Source: Capsicum annuum (Eukaryota; Streptophyta; Magnoliopsida; Solanales; Solanaceae). Taken from it: 64,000 nucleotides of DNA. Below are positions 1 through 11,128 of the stretch, one piece after another. The position numbers were made by a program, and so were the translations under genes. The notes under the pieces are model-generated. The model ran no database searches, was not told where the DNA came from, and was given only the letters and a program-made list of their open reading frames with translations. Numbering within the stretch: position 1 is the stretch's first letter; every line of letters starts with the position of its first letter. The stretch covers positions 19,643,830 through 19,707,829 of the forward strand of contig NC_061119.1 in assembly GCF_002878395.1 (NCBI RefSeq), given 5' to 3'.

Positions 1-157
1 TTAATTTCGATTCAATACTAGATATTAATGTAATTAAGTAGGCTAGTTTTTGTGGATTTTCTTTTGTTTTATTTAGACTTATATATTCTGAATAATTACT
101 AATTAAAGATTCTTTAATTTTTCTAAAAGTTTCTTTATTTTTAAATGGTCTTCGCAT
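1..157 (-). CDS. Partial retroelement ORF, open to the window edge
   Basis: An uninterrupted minus-strand frame starts with ATG at 157 and runs off the left edge (about 52 residues). It is lysine-rich and lies about 110 bases downstream of a tRNA-iMet primer-binding site on the same strand. Position and the pattern of a hydrophobic 'LAYLITLI' stretch are compatible with the first ORF of an endogenous caulimovirid or with a retrotransposon gag start. No diagnostic motif is visible, so the family is not settled; the sequence left of the window would decide. Confidence 0.3.
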   Translation of the reverse strand, partial: MRRPFKNKETFRKIKESLISNYSEYISLNKTKENPQKLAYLITLISSIESKL

Positions 158-269
158 AATTAATTTAATATTTTTGTAGGTAAATTTTTTAACTCTAAAT
201 CGAATTTTAATTCTAACATGTATATTCTAAATCTAGTATATATCTCTTCCGTACTGTTTAAATTGCTGA

Positions 270-281
270 GCTCTGATACCA
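270..281 (-). promoter_or_regulatory. tRNA-iMet primer-binding site
   Basis: The minus strand reads TGGTATCAGAGC, the 12 bases complementary to the 3' end of plant initiator tRNA-Met. It is preceded on that strand by CCCCCTACAAA, so an LTR-like end (TACA) lies two bases upstream. This is the standard primer site of copia, many gypsy elements and plant pararetroviruses. Confidence 0.6.
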
Positions 282-480
282 TTTGTAGGGGGGTGCGCGG
301 ATTTAATAGGTATAATAGATTTAGTAGGTAAGGCAATAATAAAAATGGAGACGTTTCAAGTCTCTTAGCGACATCATTAATGAGTTTTGATCCGTTTTCC
401 TTCTTCTTCCTTCTTTTGCACCCACACGCCATATAATTGACTTTTGGGCTTGATCTTTGAAGAGGTGGGCCTCATTGACC
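282..480 (-). other. Leader or short terminal repeat upstream of the primer site
   Basis: The stretch upstream of the primer-binding site on the minus strand is CT-poor and purine-rich, with a TATA-like word (ATTATATGG) near 435. A 90-codon frame (432-160) runs through it and across the primer site; because it crosses that site and resembles no family I know, I do not treat it as a gene. It may be a short LTR (TRIM-like) or a pararetroviral leader. Confidence 0.25.
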
Positions 481-1409
481 CATTACGAAATACAAGAGGA
501 GAAGAGTCCATTTGAACTCTGAGACATTTTTTGCATGCAAAAAAAAGATATAAAAATTAATATACATTCAAGGCATAAAAGTGACATATTTCAAAGCAAA
601 AGAAAATATCAAAAACCAATTTTTGAATGACAATGACAAGCACACTTGCACACATATAACGAGAATGAGAGTCAATAGATAAAATGTAAAGCAAAGACAC
701 CCACTTACATGCCTCATGATTTATGTTCATATTAAGAATGAATAAAGGTAAAAGAAAGAAGACCATATTTAGTGAATTAATGCGAGAACAAACAACGTAA
801 GCTTGAAAAAGTAAAGGGATGAGGCAATAAGAAAATATCCATAACTTCTAAAATTGAACAAGCATAGACACTAATCCATATAACAAAAGAAAATAAAGGT
901 TAACTTTTCAAGAATGGAAATCTTTAAACTCCAATTAAGGTGACATTAACAATGATTCATACATTCAAATCATGGCCATCTTTAGGAAAAACATGTAACG
1001 ACCTATGATTTATCTTTCTATGACATCGTTGATTCTCTTTTGATATGATGAATCAAAGAGAGACATGAATCAAGTCTTTACACACACAAAGACCACATAT
1101 AACAATGCGGAGTAAGAAAATTAGAATAAAAGTTTAGCATCTCTAAAAGTGAAATACCGTTCAACAATCATACCATGCATGACTTAAAAATATCTAAATA
1201 ATTCTATTTAGCCACAAAAGTTCAAACTTTCTCATCATTTTGACAAAACAACATGCGAACAAAAGAGGAATAAACATCTTGGTTGGAAAATAAAACTAAC
1301 ACTTCATCTCTTATATGAGAATTTTGAAATCCATTAAAATAATTAGCAAGCAAATGAAAAATTCTCGACTTAACCAATAACTATTTTTATTAACGCGAAA
1401 CAAATAATA
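481..1409. other. AT-rich non-coding DNA
   Basis: No supported coding region. The sequence is AT-rich with scattered short A-tracts. It may be part of the long LTR proposed for the region up to about 3060, since the tandem repeats to its right show no clear left boundary. Confidence 0.4.
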
Positions 1410-1880
1410 GTAACTATTTTTCCAACATAAAAGAAACAACTTTACATGTTAAAAACAAACATATTCGCGAACAATGAATTTAAACAAGGCATGAATACGT
1501 AATTTGAGCAAAGATCAAAACTTTTTACATAATAATCAAAAAATAAAGCCCAAAGGCAAAAAAATCAATATTAACTATTTTTTCAAAATAAAAAAATAAC
1601 TTTACACGCTAAAACAAATATATCCACCAACAATGAGTTTAAACAAGACATAAGTATGTTTTTTAAGTAAAATAAAAAATTTATTCACAATAATCAAACA
1701 ATAAGGTCAAAAGGCGAAACAATCAATAATAACTATTCTTTTTAATATAAAGAAAATAACTTTACATGCTAAAAACAAACATATCCATCAACAATGAGTT
1801 TAAACAAGGCATGAACACATTTTTAAGCAAAGATTAAAACTTTATTCATAATAATAAAAAAAATAAAGCCAAAAAAACAC
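1410..1880. repeat. 160-bp tandem repeat, about three copies
   Basis: The word AACTTTACATG (or ACACG) recurs at 1439, 1599 and 1759, exactly 160 bases apart. Each copy then has AAACAAACATAT, AATGAGTTTAAACAAG and an AATAAAG(C/T)C stretch. Copies differ by several substitutions and small indels. Such arrays are common in the U3 or untranslated parts of large gypsy elements. Confidence 0.75.
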
Positions 1881-2287
1881 GTTCAACGATTGCTAGCTCA
1901 TTTTTATACCATGAACGTGAAAATAACCATAATATCGATACCACAACATCCTATGGCCTTCAAGACCGTCTACAACAAATAATCCCAGCAAACACAATTA
2001 CAACTACGAACTACGAAAAAGAAGGAGATAAAGAAGAAAATAGTAATAAAACTAAAAAGGAAAAGGTGTGTTTACCTTTTTTTGGGGCAACAAAATGGGA
2101 CTTCAAGCTTTCTTCGGAGTCTTGATCACCATCGAAAAATAATCTTCTGAGAACCCCGATTAGACTACCGCTTGGAAATTTTTACTAAAGAAAAGAAATT
2201 TAACTATTTGCTCAAAAAATTTTCTCACTCTTTGAGACCTTTTTTCTTTCTTTGAAACTTCTCCCTTCTACTAAAAAATAGTGGTAG

Positions 2288-2296
2288 TATTTATAG
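2288..2296 (-). promoter_or_regulatory. TATA box
   Basis: The minus strand reads CTATAAATA, a near-perfect plant TATA box, followed about 25-35 bases downstream by a CT/A-rich start region. It lies just downstream of the 70-bp repeat array, which would then act as an upstream enhancer-like array. Confidence 0.45.
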
Positions 2297-2394
2297 AAAA
2301 TGATGGGGATCCAATTCTATTAATCCACCAATGTGGAAAAAAGTATTTAGGGGTGTTTTTGAAATTTTCAAAATTGAAGATCAGGTAATGTGGA

Positions 2395-2700
2395 AGATAG
2401 GGTGGGGAAATTGTACAATGTAGTACAATTTTTGAATTTTAAAATTAGAAAAAGGACAAGGTTGAGGGAGGAATTGTACAATGTTGTATAATTTTTAAAT
2501 TTCAAAATTTGAATTTGGAAAAAAGACAAGGTTGAGGGGGAATTACTACAATGTAGTATAATTTTTTGAATTTCAAAATTTGAATTTGGAAAAAGGTCAA
2601 GGTTGAGGGAAAATTGTACAATGTAGTGCAATTTTTGAATTTCAAAATTGAAAAAAGGATAGAGTTGAGATGAAATTGTACTATCTAGTACAAATTTGAA
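2395..2700. repeat. 70-bp tandem repeat, four copies
   Basis: The word CAAGGTTGAGG recurs at 2457, 2527 and 2598, with a weaker AGAGTTGAGA copy at 2661 (spacing 70, 71, 63). Each unit also carries a small dyad of the type TTGTACAATGTAGTACAA followed by TTTGAATTTCAAAATT. The minus-strand frame 2706-2368 is only the translation of these repeats and is not a gene. Confidence 0.8.
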
Positions 2701-3060
2701 ATTCAAATTTGAAATTTGGGATTTGAATTTGATTTTGGTGGGAATTGGGTAGAAATTATGAGAGTTTAGAGTTATTTAAAATATAACTCCCATTGGGATT
2801 TAAGATTTAGCCAAATTTATTTAATTTTGACGAAATTGAAAGTCAATTGGCCGATTGCATTGCAATTATGACTAATTTGATTTCAATTATGGTCAAATCT
2901 AATAGATTGACTAAATTAAATTAAAATTCAATACGAATTAATACTTCCTTTAATCCCGAGCTTCTTGATTTAATAAAATCAAATAAATATTTCTCCAAAT
3001 AAATTAATTTTGAGAATAAATTTTATTTAATTCAATACTTTATCCGTATAGATTAATTTT

Positions 3061-3599
3061 CAAGTTTAACCAGTAAAAGTCCAATTTTGATAAAAATGTT
3101 CATTTAAGTAACAAAATTTATACAATTTCGCATATGTAAATACAAAAACGTATAATCTTTAATTAAAGGACAAAATTAATCCAAACAAATATTTTAGAGC
3201 TCATTTATCGGATGAAATAAATATTTCAACTTTATTAAAAGTGAAGAAACTCAGGGTTAAATTTAGTCGTGAAGGAAAAAATTAGTTGTCAACATTGGTG
3301 TGCAGGTACATTTGAATCAAGAAAAGGTGAATAGAAATTTCTTCATCAAGATCCAGTGCGTATAACGTTGGGGGACATGACTATGAATGTAATAGTGTGA
3401 TGCCGAATTCATTGTTGATGAAAGCAGTTTACATTCAACTAAAGGAATTCGGGAGATAAAAGATCTATATTCAAATAATTCCTTGGGACCTAAGCTATAA
3501 TCATTTAAATGTAGAAGATCTACTAATTCAACCATTAAACATGATCTGATTAGTTGTTTTTGTTTTACCATTAAGATACACATTGATTGTATTGTATTC
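3061..3599. other. AT-rich DNA with an unsupported 94-codon frame
   Basis: A minus-strand frame (3601-3317) is open for 94 codons but shows no recognisable domain, no leader context and no continuation on either side. I record it only as an unexplained frame. The remainder is AT-rich non-coding DNA. Confidence 0.3.
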
Positions 3600-3770
3600 A
3601 AGAAGTATATAAATTAGCATTGTATGAAAAAGGTATATAAATAGATGTCCCATATAATGTGATTAGTTGTTTCGTATTGTATGAAAAGAGTATTTTAAAA
3701 AGATACTTCATGACGTGATTAGTTGTATCACATTTTATGAAAATGGTATCTAAATTGATATCAGACGGTT
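3600..3770. repeat. Degenerate tandem repeat, 56 bp, about three copies
   Basis: GTGATTAGTTGT occurs at 3659 and 3715, and TGTATGAAAA-GTAT words recur at the same spacing in three successive stretches. The copies are strongly diverged. Confidence 0.45.
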
Positions 3771-5510
3771 GTAGTAGTGAATTAATTTAGTATGTAGTAT
3801 GATACTTTAGGCATCAGGTAATATATTATTTCAAAGATTGAATCTTTGACAACATACGTTATTGAGAATTTTCTAAATAATTTTATCTACTTTATGTAGT
3901 AATGAAATGAGTATGTAAATTGGTATCACCTAATTAGAATATCATAATTTAGAAAACACAAGTTGGTATATTTATTTCATACACTAACATAAATAATAAC
4001 ATATAATATTTGGTGAAACTCAATTTCTATACCAACTTCTTCAATTATTATACTCATTCCATATAAATATAACATGTAAGAAAATATTTTATAAATGTTG
4101 AGTGAAATATTAATATTTCATATTGATTTTATACAAGTTTCATATACGAAAATTCTAAGAAAAATTCTAAGTAATACGCTCAATTTATATACTCATTCAA
4201 GTTGAAGCAACTTTGAATCCCAAAGAAAAAATACATGACGGGAAACCCACCTTAATACGCAAGATATATATCGTTCAATAAAAAAGAAGAGAAAAAAATT
4301 AATTTATGGTAAAGAGAGTAAATTAATGGTTGAGAAATATTTTGGCAGTAAACTGACAATGAAAATCGTGTAAGTATTAGAATAGCAACTTAATTAATAA
4401 AGTTTAAAAAATCATATATCATGTATCAGTGTAAAAAAACTTTACCATATTTTGCTCCTTAATTTAAGAATAGTTGCTCAAATGAAATAAGCTTTAGTTC
4501 GAGTGATTAAATAAAACTAGTTTAATATACGTGCATTGCATGATGCACGTGTATCAAGCGTTAATTAAGAATAATTATATATAAAAGTAAATCAGTATGT
4601 AAGTTATATTATTTAGTACAAAAATTTTAAAAATATCACGTAAAAATTTTGAATATAAAAAGTATGGTAAATTAAAGAGGAACATGATAAATCACCGTCA
4701 CACTAATAATTAAGGAGTAAAATTAGATGTAGCCAAAAATATATTTCTCATTTAAGATTATACTATTTAATCTTTTTCTGTATGTTGAGATAATCCGGAT
4801 TAATGTCATTCATAGTTTAGATGCTCGAAATAGCATTTAGTCATTATACTTATTTTCTAATGCCAAAAACACTTTATTTTTAATGGAAAGTTATTTTAAT
4901 TCTCAAGATTCAGCATTTTTATCAAAATTGAGGACATGTTAAATGATTATACATCTTGAACATGTTAGAAGTCCTTTGGTTAGTGGATAAGAATAGAGTC
5001 ATTCATATATCTTAAAATACTATTTTTCCTAGATTTTGTTCTTTAAATTATATAAATGAAAATTCAATATTCTTCTTTTAAATATCAAGAATAAATTTGT
5101 ATGATTTTTTAATTCCAACATTTCTTTTGTTTCTCTACCTAACTTAAGTGAACAAACATTCATCATTGATATCGAAAGGCAACTCATAGTATATTATTTA
5201 AAACAACTAACTAATAATTATTTTGTTAACTAATTTAACATAAAATAAAATGGACAACTAAACTACCAACTAACTAAATCTTATAAAGGATAATTAAGTC
5301 TAGAATTAATTTTTGAAAGTTGTATAGTGCATTAATGTGTATGGCTTCATTGAACATAAAGTTAACTCAGCATCTCAAGTGGTCTGTCGGATATCATATA
5401 TCAATCCTCAATGCAAACATAATACTCAAACAATATCCACGACGTAGAATGAATCTACAGCGTAGAAGGATTTATGAAATTTAAGATAGAGTGTTAATGT
5501 TAGGTTCAAT
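3771..5510. other. AT-rich spacer
   Basis: No supported gene on either strand. The one distinct structure is a short palindrome at 4529-4550. Confidence 0.5.
4529..4550. repeat. 22-bp imperfect palindrome
   Basis: ACGTGCAT and ATGCACGT flank a six-base centre in otherwise AT-rich DNA. It may be a terminus of a small transposon relic or a chance hairpin. Confidence 0.35.
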
Positions 5511-5514
5511 TATT

Positions 5515-5678
5515 TCAATTTATCTTAGCTTGAAGAGTGAACTCAATGTCATCCCAGTGTGCGGGCATATGAATATCCTTGTTGAGGAAGCTAAACCATC
5601 GTTCCATCAACTCTTCCTCAGTTGTCTCCTCCACTATTTTGTTGGGCTTCTTTAGGAAAACAACTCTATTAATAGATA
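5515..5678 (-). pseudogene. Coding-like fragment, terminal exon of unknown gene
   Basis: On the minus strand a 54-codon frame ends in TGA at 5515 and is preceded by a good splice acceptor (TTTGAGACTCAG, exon from 5678). It encodes a charged segment containing EETTEEELMERWFSFLNKD and MPAHWDDIEFTLQ. The alternation of acidic and aromatic residues looks like real protein, unlike the neighbouring AT-rich DNA. I do not recognise the family. With the fragment at 5791-5948 it may be a remnant of one minus-strand gene, the intron between them being about 110 bases. Confidence 0.35.
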
Positions 5679-5790
5679 CTGAGTCTCAAAATTGTATGGC
5701 AAATGCAATGCACGTAAAAGACATGAAAAAATAACTTTTGAATATAAATATTTCGATTAAGTTTTTTCATATTACAATTTCTTCCAACTC

Positions 5791-5948
5791 TTATTTAGCT
5801 AACGATTTGCACATATATCTGATTTTTACAAAGCTCTGTAATGTAAAAGACTCAATCTTCAAACACAGTATCTCTCTTTCATCATAAGCTATTGCTGGAG
5901 GCTCTCTTAGATCAGCTTTTGGTGTGACGGGAAAGTTATAGAGTGGTT
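5791..5948 (-). pseudogene. Coding-like fragment, unknown family
   Basis: The minus strand is open from about 5948 to a TAA at 5791 (about 52 codons), with protein-like composition including LREPPAIAYDEREIL. It lies upstream of the fragment at 5515-5678 on the same strand. No start codon or donor site could be placed with confidence, and the family is unknown. A degraded gene or a captured exon would both fit. Confidence 0.3.
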
Positions 5949-7644
5949 ATTAAGATAGAGTATAAAAGAAAAGGAACCGTAGTTTTTAAAGAAAACCTAG
6001 AGTGGGCAGAAGTTTGAATATAAAAGACCCTTAGTTTTTAAAGAAAATCTTAATTTTACCATATATTTTAGGAGTCTTTAATTTTATATAATATTTTTTT
6101 TACCATGCATATACTTTAGGACTAATTAATTAGTAGTTCTTTTAATACCTCTTACCATATGTTTAAGACTTTTTATTTTAAATGTTATAATACAATTAAA
6201 AATAATTTAAAGAAAATAAATAAATTAACAATTGACCTTCGTATCTCAAAACTCTATTAATTAGTACAATTACATTTATATTTTATAAAAAATGATCAGA
6301 TATATTCCTCAATATTGTAAATTAGAGTTGATATACTCCCTATTAAAAAAATCGCTAACATATACTTGGGGTGAATCTACGTGGAGGTGAGGGGTTCGGG
6401 TTGAAAAATTACATTATGTGTATAAGGTCAAAGTTGAAGTATAAGGATATAATGGTTTTAATGACCCCCCTTAATACAATAGAAGGGCATAGCTCTGTGT
6501 CCCAGGGGGCTCATTTTGAGATTGACATCACGGGTTTGGTAATTTTTTAAAAGCTTTTCCACTTCTCACTCTTTTTACTATTTAATCCCCAGTTGGGCTT
6601 TCGATGTTTCACTGTAATTGGCAACTGTAATTGGCAAGTGGGACTGAATAACAAAAAATAGTTAGCCTTTTTAATCAATTTATGTGTATTTATTATATAT
6701 ATTTATTTAAAAATTATTTATTTATTATTTTCCTAGTATAAATATTGGGCATAAAATATTTTGTACAAAACTTTTACATAGTTGGAATGAAAAAATCTTT
6801 CAATTTTTTCTTTTTCAATACCCTCGATACTAGTTAAAAGTCATAGCTAGAATTGTATAATTTTCAAATTAATTCCCCCGCCCCCCCAACCCAAATAAAT
6901 AAATAAATAATACTATGAATACGCCTTTTTATACGTTTTGTTTCACGTTTGTTCAAAATAGCTTCATATATTTGACTAGTTTTACATAATATACGAAAAT
7001 TTTGCTTTGTCAACATTTACAGATTATTTTATCGAATTACATAGCTCATTCTTTTAAAATATATTTTATCATTCAACATATTAATATTGATGTTGTGCAG
7101 TATTTTTTATTGAGTACTAATTATATATTATAATATAAATAATTCAATGCTTACACTTTTCAAGAACCTTTTTTTGTGTGGGGGTATTAATTTGAAAGAA
7201 AAATATTAAAATAAAGTAAAACTGTAAAGTGAAAAAAATAAAAAGGCATAATATTTTTTAAGAAGGCTCGCAAAGTAAAACTTGGAAGTAATGTTAAAAG
7301 GATATGATAAGGCAAGTTAAAATTTAGCCGGTGTCCACTTTATTTTTATAATGTAATTTTCATATGCTTACTTCTTTATATGTCAAACTCGCTGAACAAA
7401 AATTATGGATCCGCCACTGCATATACCCTCATCATCCAACAAATGACCCATATTTATCCTTTTCCTTAACGAATCATTATTAAAATTAAAAATAATTTGT
7501 GGATTTTTAAAGAAAAATTGCCAAGTAACTCCATTGAGTTTGCTAAAAGTCTACTTTGAAAACTTATTTTGACATTTAGATAAAAGTGTTCAAAAATTGA
7601 GAAAATGAACACCCTAATGGGTCCACAAAAAGAATGCTAACCCT
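5949..7644. other. AT-rich spacer
   Basis: No coding region could be supported. The stretch includes short homopolymers, a C-run near 6875 and an element-like segment described separately (6369-7410). Confidence 0.5.
6369..7410. mobile_element. Possible non-autonomous DNA transposon relic
   Basis: The left edge reads GGGTGAATCTACGTGG and the right edge, on the opposite strand, AGTGGCGGATCCATAA. These are similar inverted ends (GG(C/T)GGATC-type) about 1 kb apart with no coding content between. A target duplication was not identified, so the call is tentative. Confidence 0.25.
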
Positions 7645-7654
7645 AGCACTCAAC

Positions 7655-7662
7655 TATAAAAA
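7655..7662 (+). promoter_or_regulatory. TATA-like box upstream of the MULE
   Basis: TATAAAAA follows ACTCAAC and lies about 500 bases before the likely transposase start (8158). Nothing else marks a promoter here. Confidence 0.3.
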
Positions 7663-8157
7663 TGTGCACTTTAGTTCCACTCCTATTTCAGCCCCTATTT
7701 TGTAGAGACTACACTTTAGATCATGTCCAAAAATAGAAATATTAGATATTTAACTTTTTTTAAAAAATCTCAAGCTTCTTATCCAAGCTCCACTACCAAC
7801 CACTATTTTGCCGATTTTTCGGCCATTTTTCGTCTATTTTTTCGGTATCCATCGGAAAGTGGCATTACCTCCTTTGTTTTAAGCCATTTTCTCATATTTT
7901 TAGCCCCATATTTTTCATACAAAAAGCTTAAAAATTGGTCTCACATTTTTTAATCGATTCTTGGCTCAATAGCAACATTCCAACACTCCTTAGGCTGTTT
8001 CTAAGTTGTAATCCATTAGATTATTCTGGTGGTCGTCAAAAAAGGCAAGATCAGTTACTGTACGGAAATCAGCTAAGAAGAAAACGACCACAGTCTATTA
8101 AGTCTAGGCTCATAAACCACTGTTTAGGTTTATTAAATAGTATCATCGAGATATATC
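7663..8157 (+). other. MULE 5' leader region
   Basis: This stretch precedes the transposase. Two overlapping short frames (7723-7953 and 7935-8204) are open but encode nothing recognisable; the second overlaps the transposase start in another frame. I treat the region as untranslated leader or decayed coding DNA. Confidence 0.35.
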
Positions 8158-10362
8158 ATGTCTATTATAGAATACGTGGTTGTTGGTGGTGTATTTTTTG
8201 GTGAATGGGAGGAGACTCCTAAATGTTGGGTTTGAAAAATAACGTCTAAGGAGAAAGTGTCCATTTCCCTTCATCGAAAAGGTTCATAGGTCGATTTGGT
8301 TAAAAGCGCAATGGAGAGCGGTGAAGTAAGTTGTGATCAAAGCGATGTGGTTATTAGTTTCTTTATGAACGAGAGGGTGAAAATCTATCCAAAATTCATA
8401 AGGAATGATAGCCACGTGAAATTATACATGCTTTGCATTGATTTTAATAATTCTAGGCCTATATTACGGGTTAAAGTTTTTGGAAGGTCCCGAGAACAAG
8501 CTTCTATATCAACCCTACCCCAACCCCTGATAGTGGATGGCACGTCAATGAAATAGGATTACATGGTGGTCATGAATGAGATAATTCTAAAGATTTTAAA
8601 GAATAAAAATATGGAGAAGGTGAGGACGGTCAGTTCAGACCACAAGCAAGCCATTCTTTCTCAGACGACACTAATCTTTGTGTCGGACAAACATTCAAGG
8701 ATAAGAAAATGATGAAGCTTTCTTTGAAGAAGGCATCAGTAAAAATGTCTTTCAATTACACAATGGAGAAGAGTTGTAAGAAATACTTCTGGGTGAGGTA
8801 TGTAGATCCCACTTTCTGGTGGATGGTGTGCGCTTGTGCCAACGAAGCATCGGGTTGGTTTCAAATCCACAAGTATGTGGGAGAGCATAGTTGTGGCATT
8901 GATTATGTCATGGGAAAGCACAAGAATGTCACCGCAAAAGTCATTACCTCACTTATTTTAAACTTTTTTGTTGACAACGAAGGTCCAAGCCCGAAAGAGA
9001 TAGAGAAGATAGTATTTAGTGAGCTAAATTGCAGGCTAGGCTATTGGAATGTTGGATGGTAGATGTCATTACGAAGAACATAGTTTGAAGAACACCCAAG
9101 CACGGATATGCAGTGCTTCCTGCCTTTTCATATGTTTTTAATGGCCTCAATCCTGGGTCTATAAATTCCCTCATGGTCGAGGAAGAGTAGAACAAATTTA
9201 TGTACTGCTTTATGACATTTGAGGCTTCCATCTGTGGATATGCACACATGAGAAAGGTCTTTGCTATTGATGACATACATTTGTACGGCAAGTACGAGGG
9301 TGTACTGCTGTCCGCTATTCACAGAAACATATTTATCTTTAGTGTATTATGTGGTGGATAAGGAGAATGATGAGTCGTGGGGCTTCTTCTTCGAGAAGCT
9401 TAAGTCTGTTGTCATCGATGAACCAGAATTGTGTGTTATCTCTGACAGACACGTAAGCATAGCAAATGGCCTCACATGAATCCTCTTGCGCATCATAGTG
9501 TTTATATAAGGCATCTCGGTAAAAATATTCAAACGAATCACCATTGTATATATCAACTACTACCATGTATACAAGGCATATACGTTGGAAGAATTTAATG
9601 ACTACTTCAATATCCTTAAGGAAAAATGCCCCAGTGCAACAACTTTCCTCGAGTAGGACGTTAGGTTGAAAAGTGGAGCGGGGCTCACTTTCCAGTAATA
9701 GATTCAATGTCATGACCATAAACATTGCCGAGTCGCTCAACGTAATATTGCTTGACAAAAGAGAGTATCTTGTGGCAGCCATCTTCAATTCAATTGCACA
9801 TAGGTTTGGAAAAATATTCAGGAAGAGGTATGCAGAGGTGAAGAATTCAAGGACTATATTCGTTCCCGAAGCCGAGAAGATCTTGAGGAAAAATATGACC
9901 GAGGGCGACAAATTATATGTGAACAACATAAATCGAAGCACCAACGAATTCACCGTACTTGATTGTGGTCCTTCCGCCAAAGTTAATCTATCAAAAAAGT
10001 CATGTTCTTACACAAAACACGACTTGGTGAAATTGCCATGCGCTTATGCAGTGGCAGGGGTCCATTTGAAGCACGGGGACGATTACGGTACTAGCATTTA
10101 CAACTAATCTTCGCTCATATATTTGAAAGAATCATACCTCCTTGCATACTTGGAACCTATTTGTACAGTATCTCTAGAGTCGGAATGGAGCGTGGCGTGG
10201 GAGTATCTAGAAATGCAAGTTCTTCCACCCGATTTCGATCCCAAACTAGGGAGAAGGAAGGTGAGACGCGTTAAGGGTGTGTTGGAGTCTTCACGTCCCA
10301 AGAAAAGGAACAAGTGCTCCAAGTGTAAAAGGCCGGGACATAAGAAAAAACATTATCCTTAA
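8158..10362 (+). pseudogene. MULE (MuDR-type) transposase pseudogene
   Basis: A Mutator-like transposase, which would cut and paste elements with long terminal inverted repeats. The start is placed at ATG 8158 because the frame then gives VFFGEW, the typical MULE N-terminus. In order: an N-terminal region to 8556; the MuDR DNA-binding domain (8685-9062, with FKDKK, HSCG-type residues and PSPKEIEKI); the DDE core (9190-9480) with FAIDDIHLYGKYEGVLL carrying the first aspartate and CVISDRH the second; NIAESLN (9718 on); a SWIM zinc finger (10006-10050) in which the usual PC-H-A is PCAYA; and a final zinc knuckle CSKCKRPGHKKKHYP lacking its last Cys. At least two in-frame stops near the start and several frameshifts (about 8700, 9330, 9480-9670) make it inactive. 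No intron is evident. Confidence 0.85.
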
Positions 10363-11128
10363 CGCAGGATAATAGGACTGACATTGTATTTTTTTTAGTT
10401 TTGTCAAATGCACTGGACAATTTATAATGTGTATTCTATTTTTAAAGATAATGAACTGTAGTCAAGATCGACTTTTTTTGCTGTGCATTATCGATCCCAA
10501 TTCATTTATAATCTACTATGTACTAAATAGATTATACATAGCAATAATCGACTAGCCTCATAATATATAGTAAATCAATGTTTGGTTTACATAGTAAATA
10601 TTCAATACGTAGTGTATAATAAATCTTTTATACTGTCTATTGAATAAACCCTTTTCTTCGTACACTATTGAATCCAAAAAAATAATGATGCATTGGAAAA
10701 GGTACCATTTTGAAAAGATCCATCCCAATTTATTTATTAAATATTATGTATGAAATCGACTACTATACATATTACACATCGACTAGACTCATACTATATA
10801 ATAGATCTATCCGTGGTCTACAGAGTATAACTTAAAGTACATAGTAAATAATACACCTTTTGAGTGGTCTATTAATAAAACCCTTTTCTTGGTAAACTAA
10901 ACATTTTAATGTAATAATGACACTTTGGGAAACACATCATTTCAAAATGACTCAACTATTGCGACTGTCGCGACTTTTTATTTCCTATTCTCACATGCCT
11001 TTTCACCTTCCCTCTGTACGTGTATAACTTCTATTGGTCGATTTTGTTTTGCTCTGGTCTATTAAAAGAGGCCAATCATCGATTGTAAACCCACTTTTAG
11101 CAGAAAAGACTAAGCAAAAGAGAAAAAA
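10363..11128. other. MULE-associated non-coding DNA with ATCGACTA words
   Basis: No gene. The word ATCGACTA (or AATCGACTA) and its variants recur near 10467, 10537, 10757 and 10785, along with repeated 'ctatgta' and 'acatagtaaat' phrases. The same words occur in the inverted repeat at 11755-13205, so both look like subterminal DNA of one MULE family. The end (11040-11128) has CTATTAAAAGAGG, a possible TATA for the next ORF. Confidence 0.45.

Larger units (their letters stand above)
1881..3060 (-). mobile_element. LTR-like promoter region, probably gypsy
   Basis: On the minus strand this region has the order expected of an LTR: an array of 70-bp repeats (2395-2700), a TATA box (2288-2296), then a pyrimidine- and A-rich transcribed leader through 1900. 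No paired LTR, primer-binding site or coding domain of the same element is visible, so a solo LTR is one reading. The ends cannot be placed; TG...CA boundaries and a target duplication were not found. Confidence 0.35.

Noticed and set aside
270..281. tRNA gene suggested by TGGTATCAGAGC words (also 34395, 43822, 53865)
   Set aside because: They are primer-binding sites next to LTR ends; no cloverleaf can be formed from the flanks.
2368..2706. 112-codon minus-strand frame
   Set aside because: It is just the translation of four 70-bp tandem repeats; the residues repeat with the DNA and there is no domain.
3317..3601. 94-codon minus-strand frame as a gene
   Set aside because: No domain, no splice or promoter context and AT-rich flanks; about the length expected by chance in 64 kb.
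9339..9980. 213-codon minus-strand frame
   Set aside because: It is antisense to the MULE transposase core, which has clear domain motifs on the plus strand.
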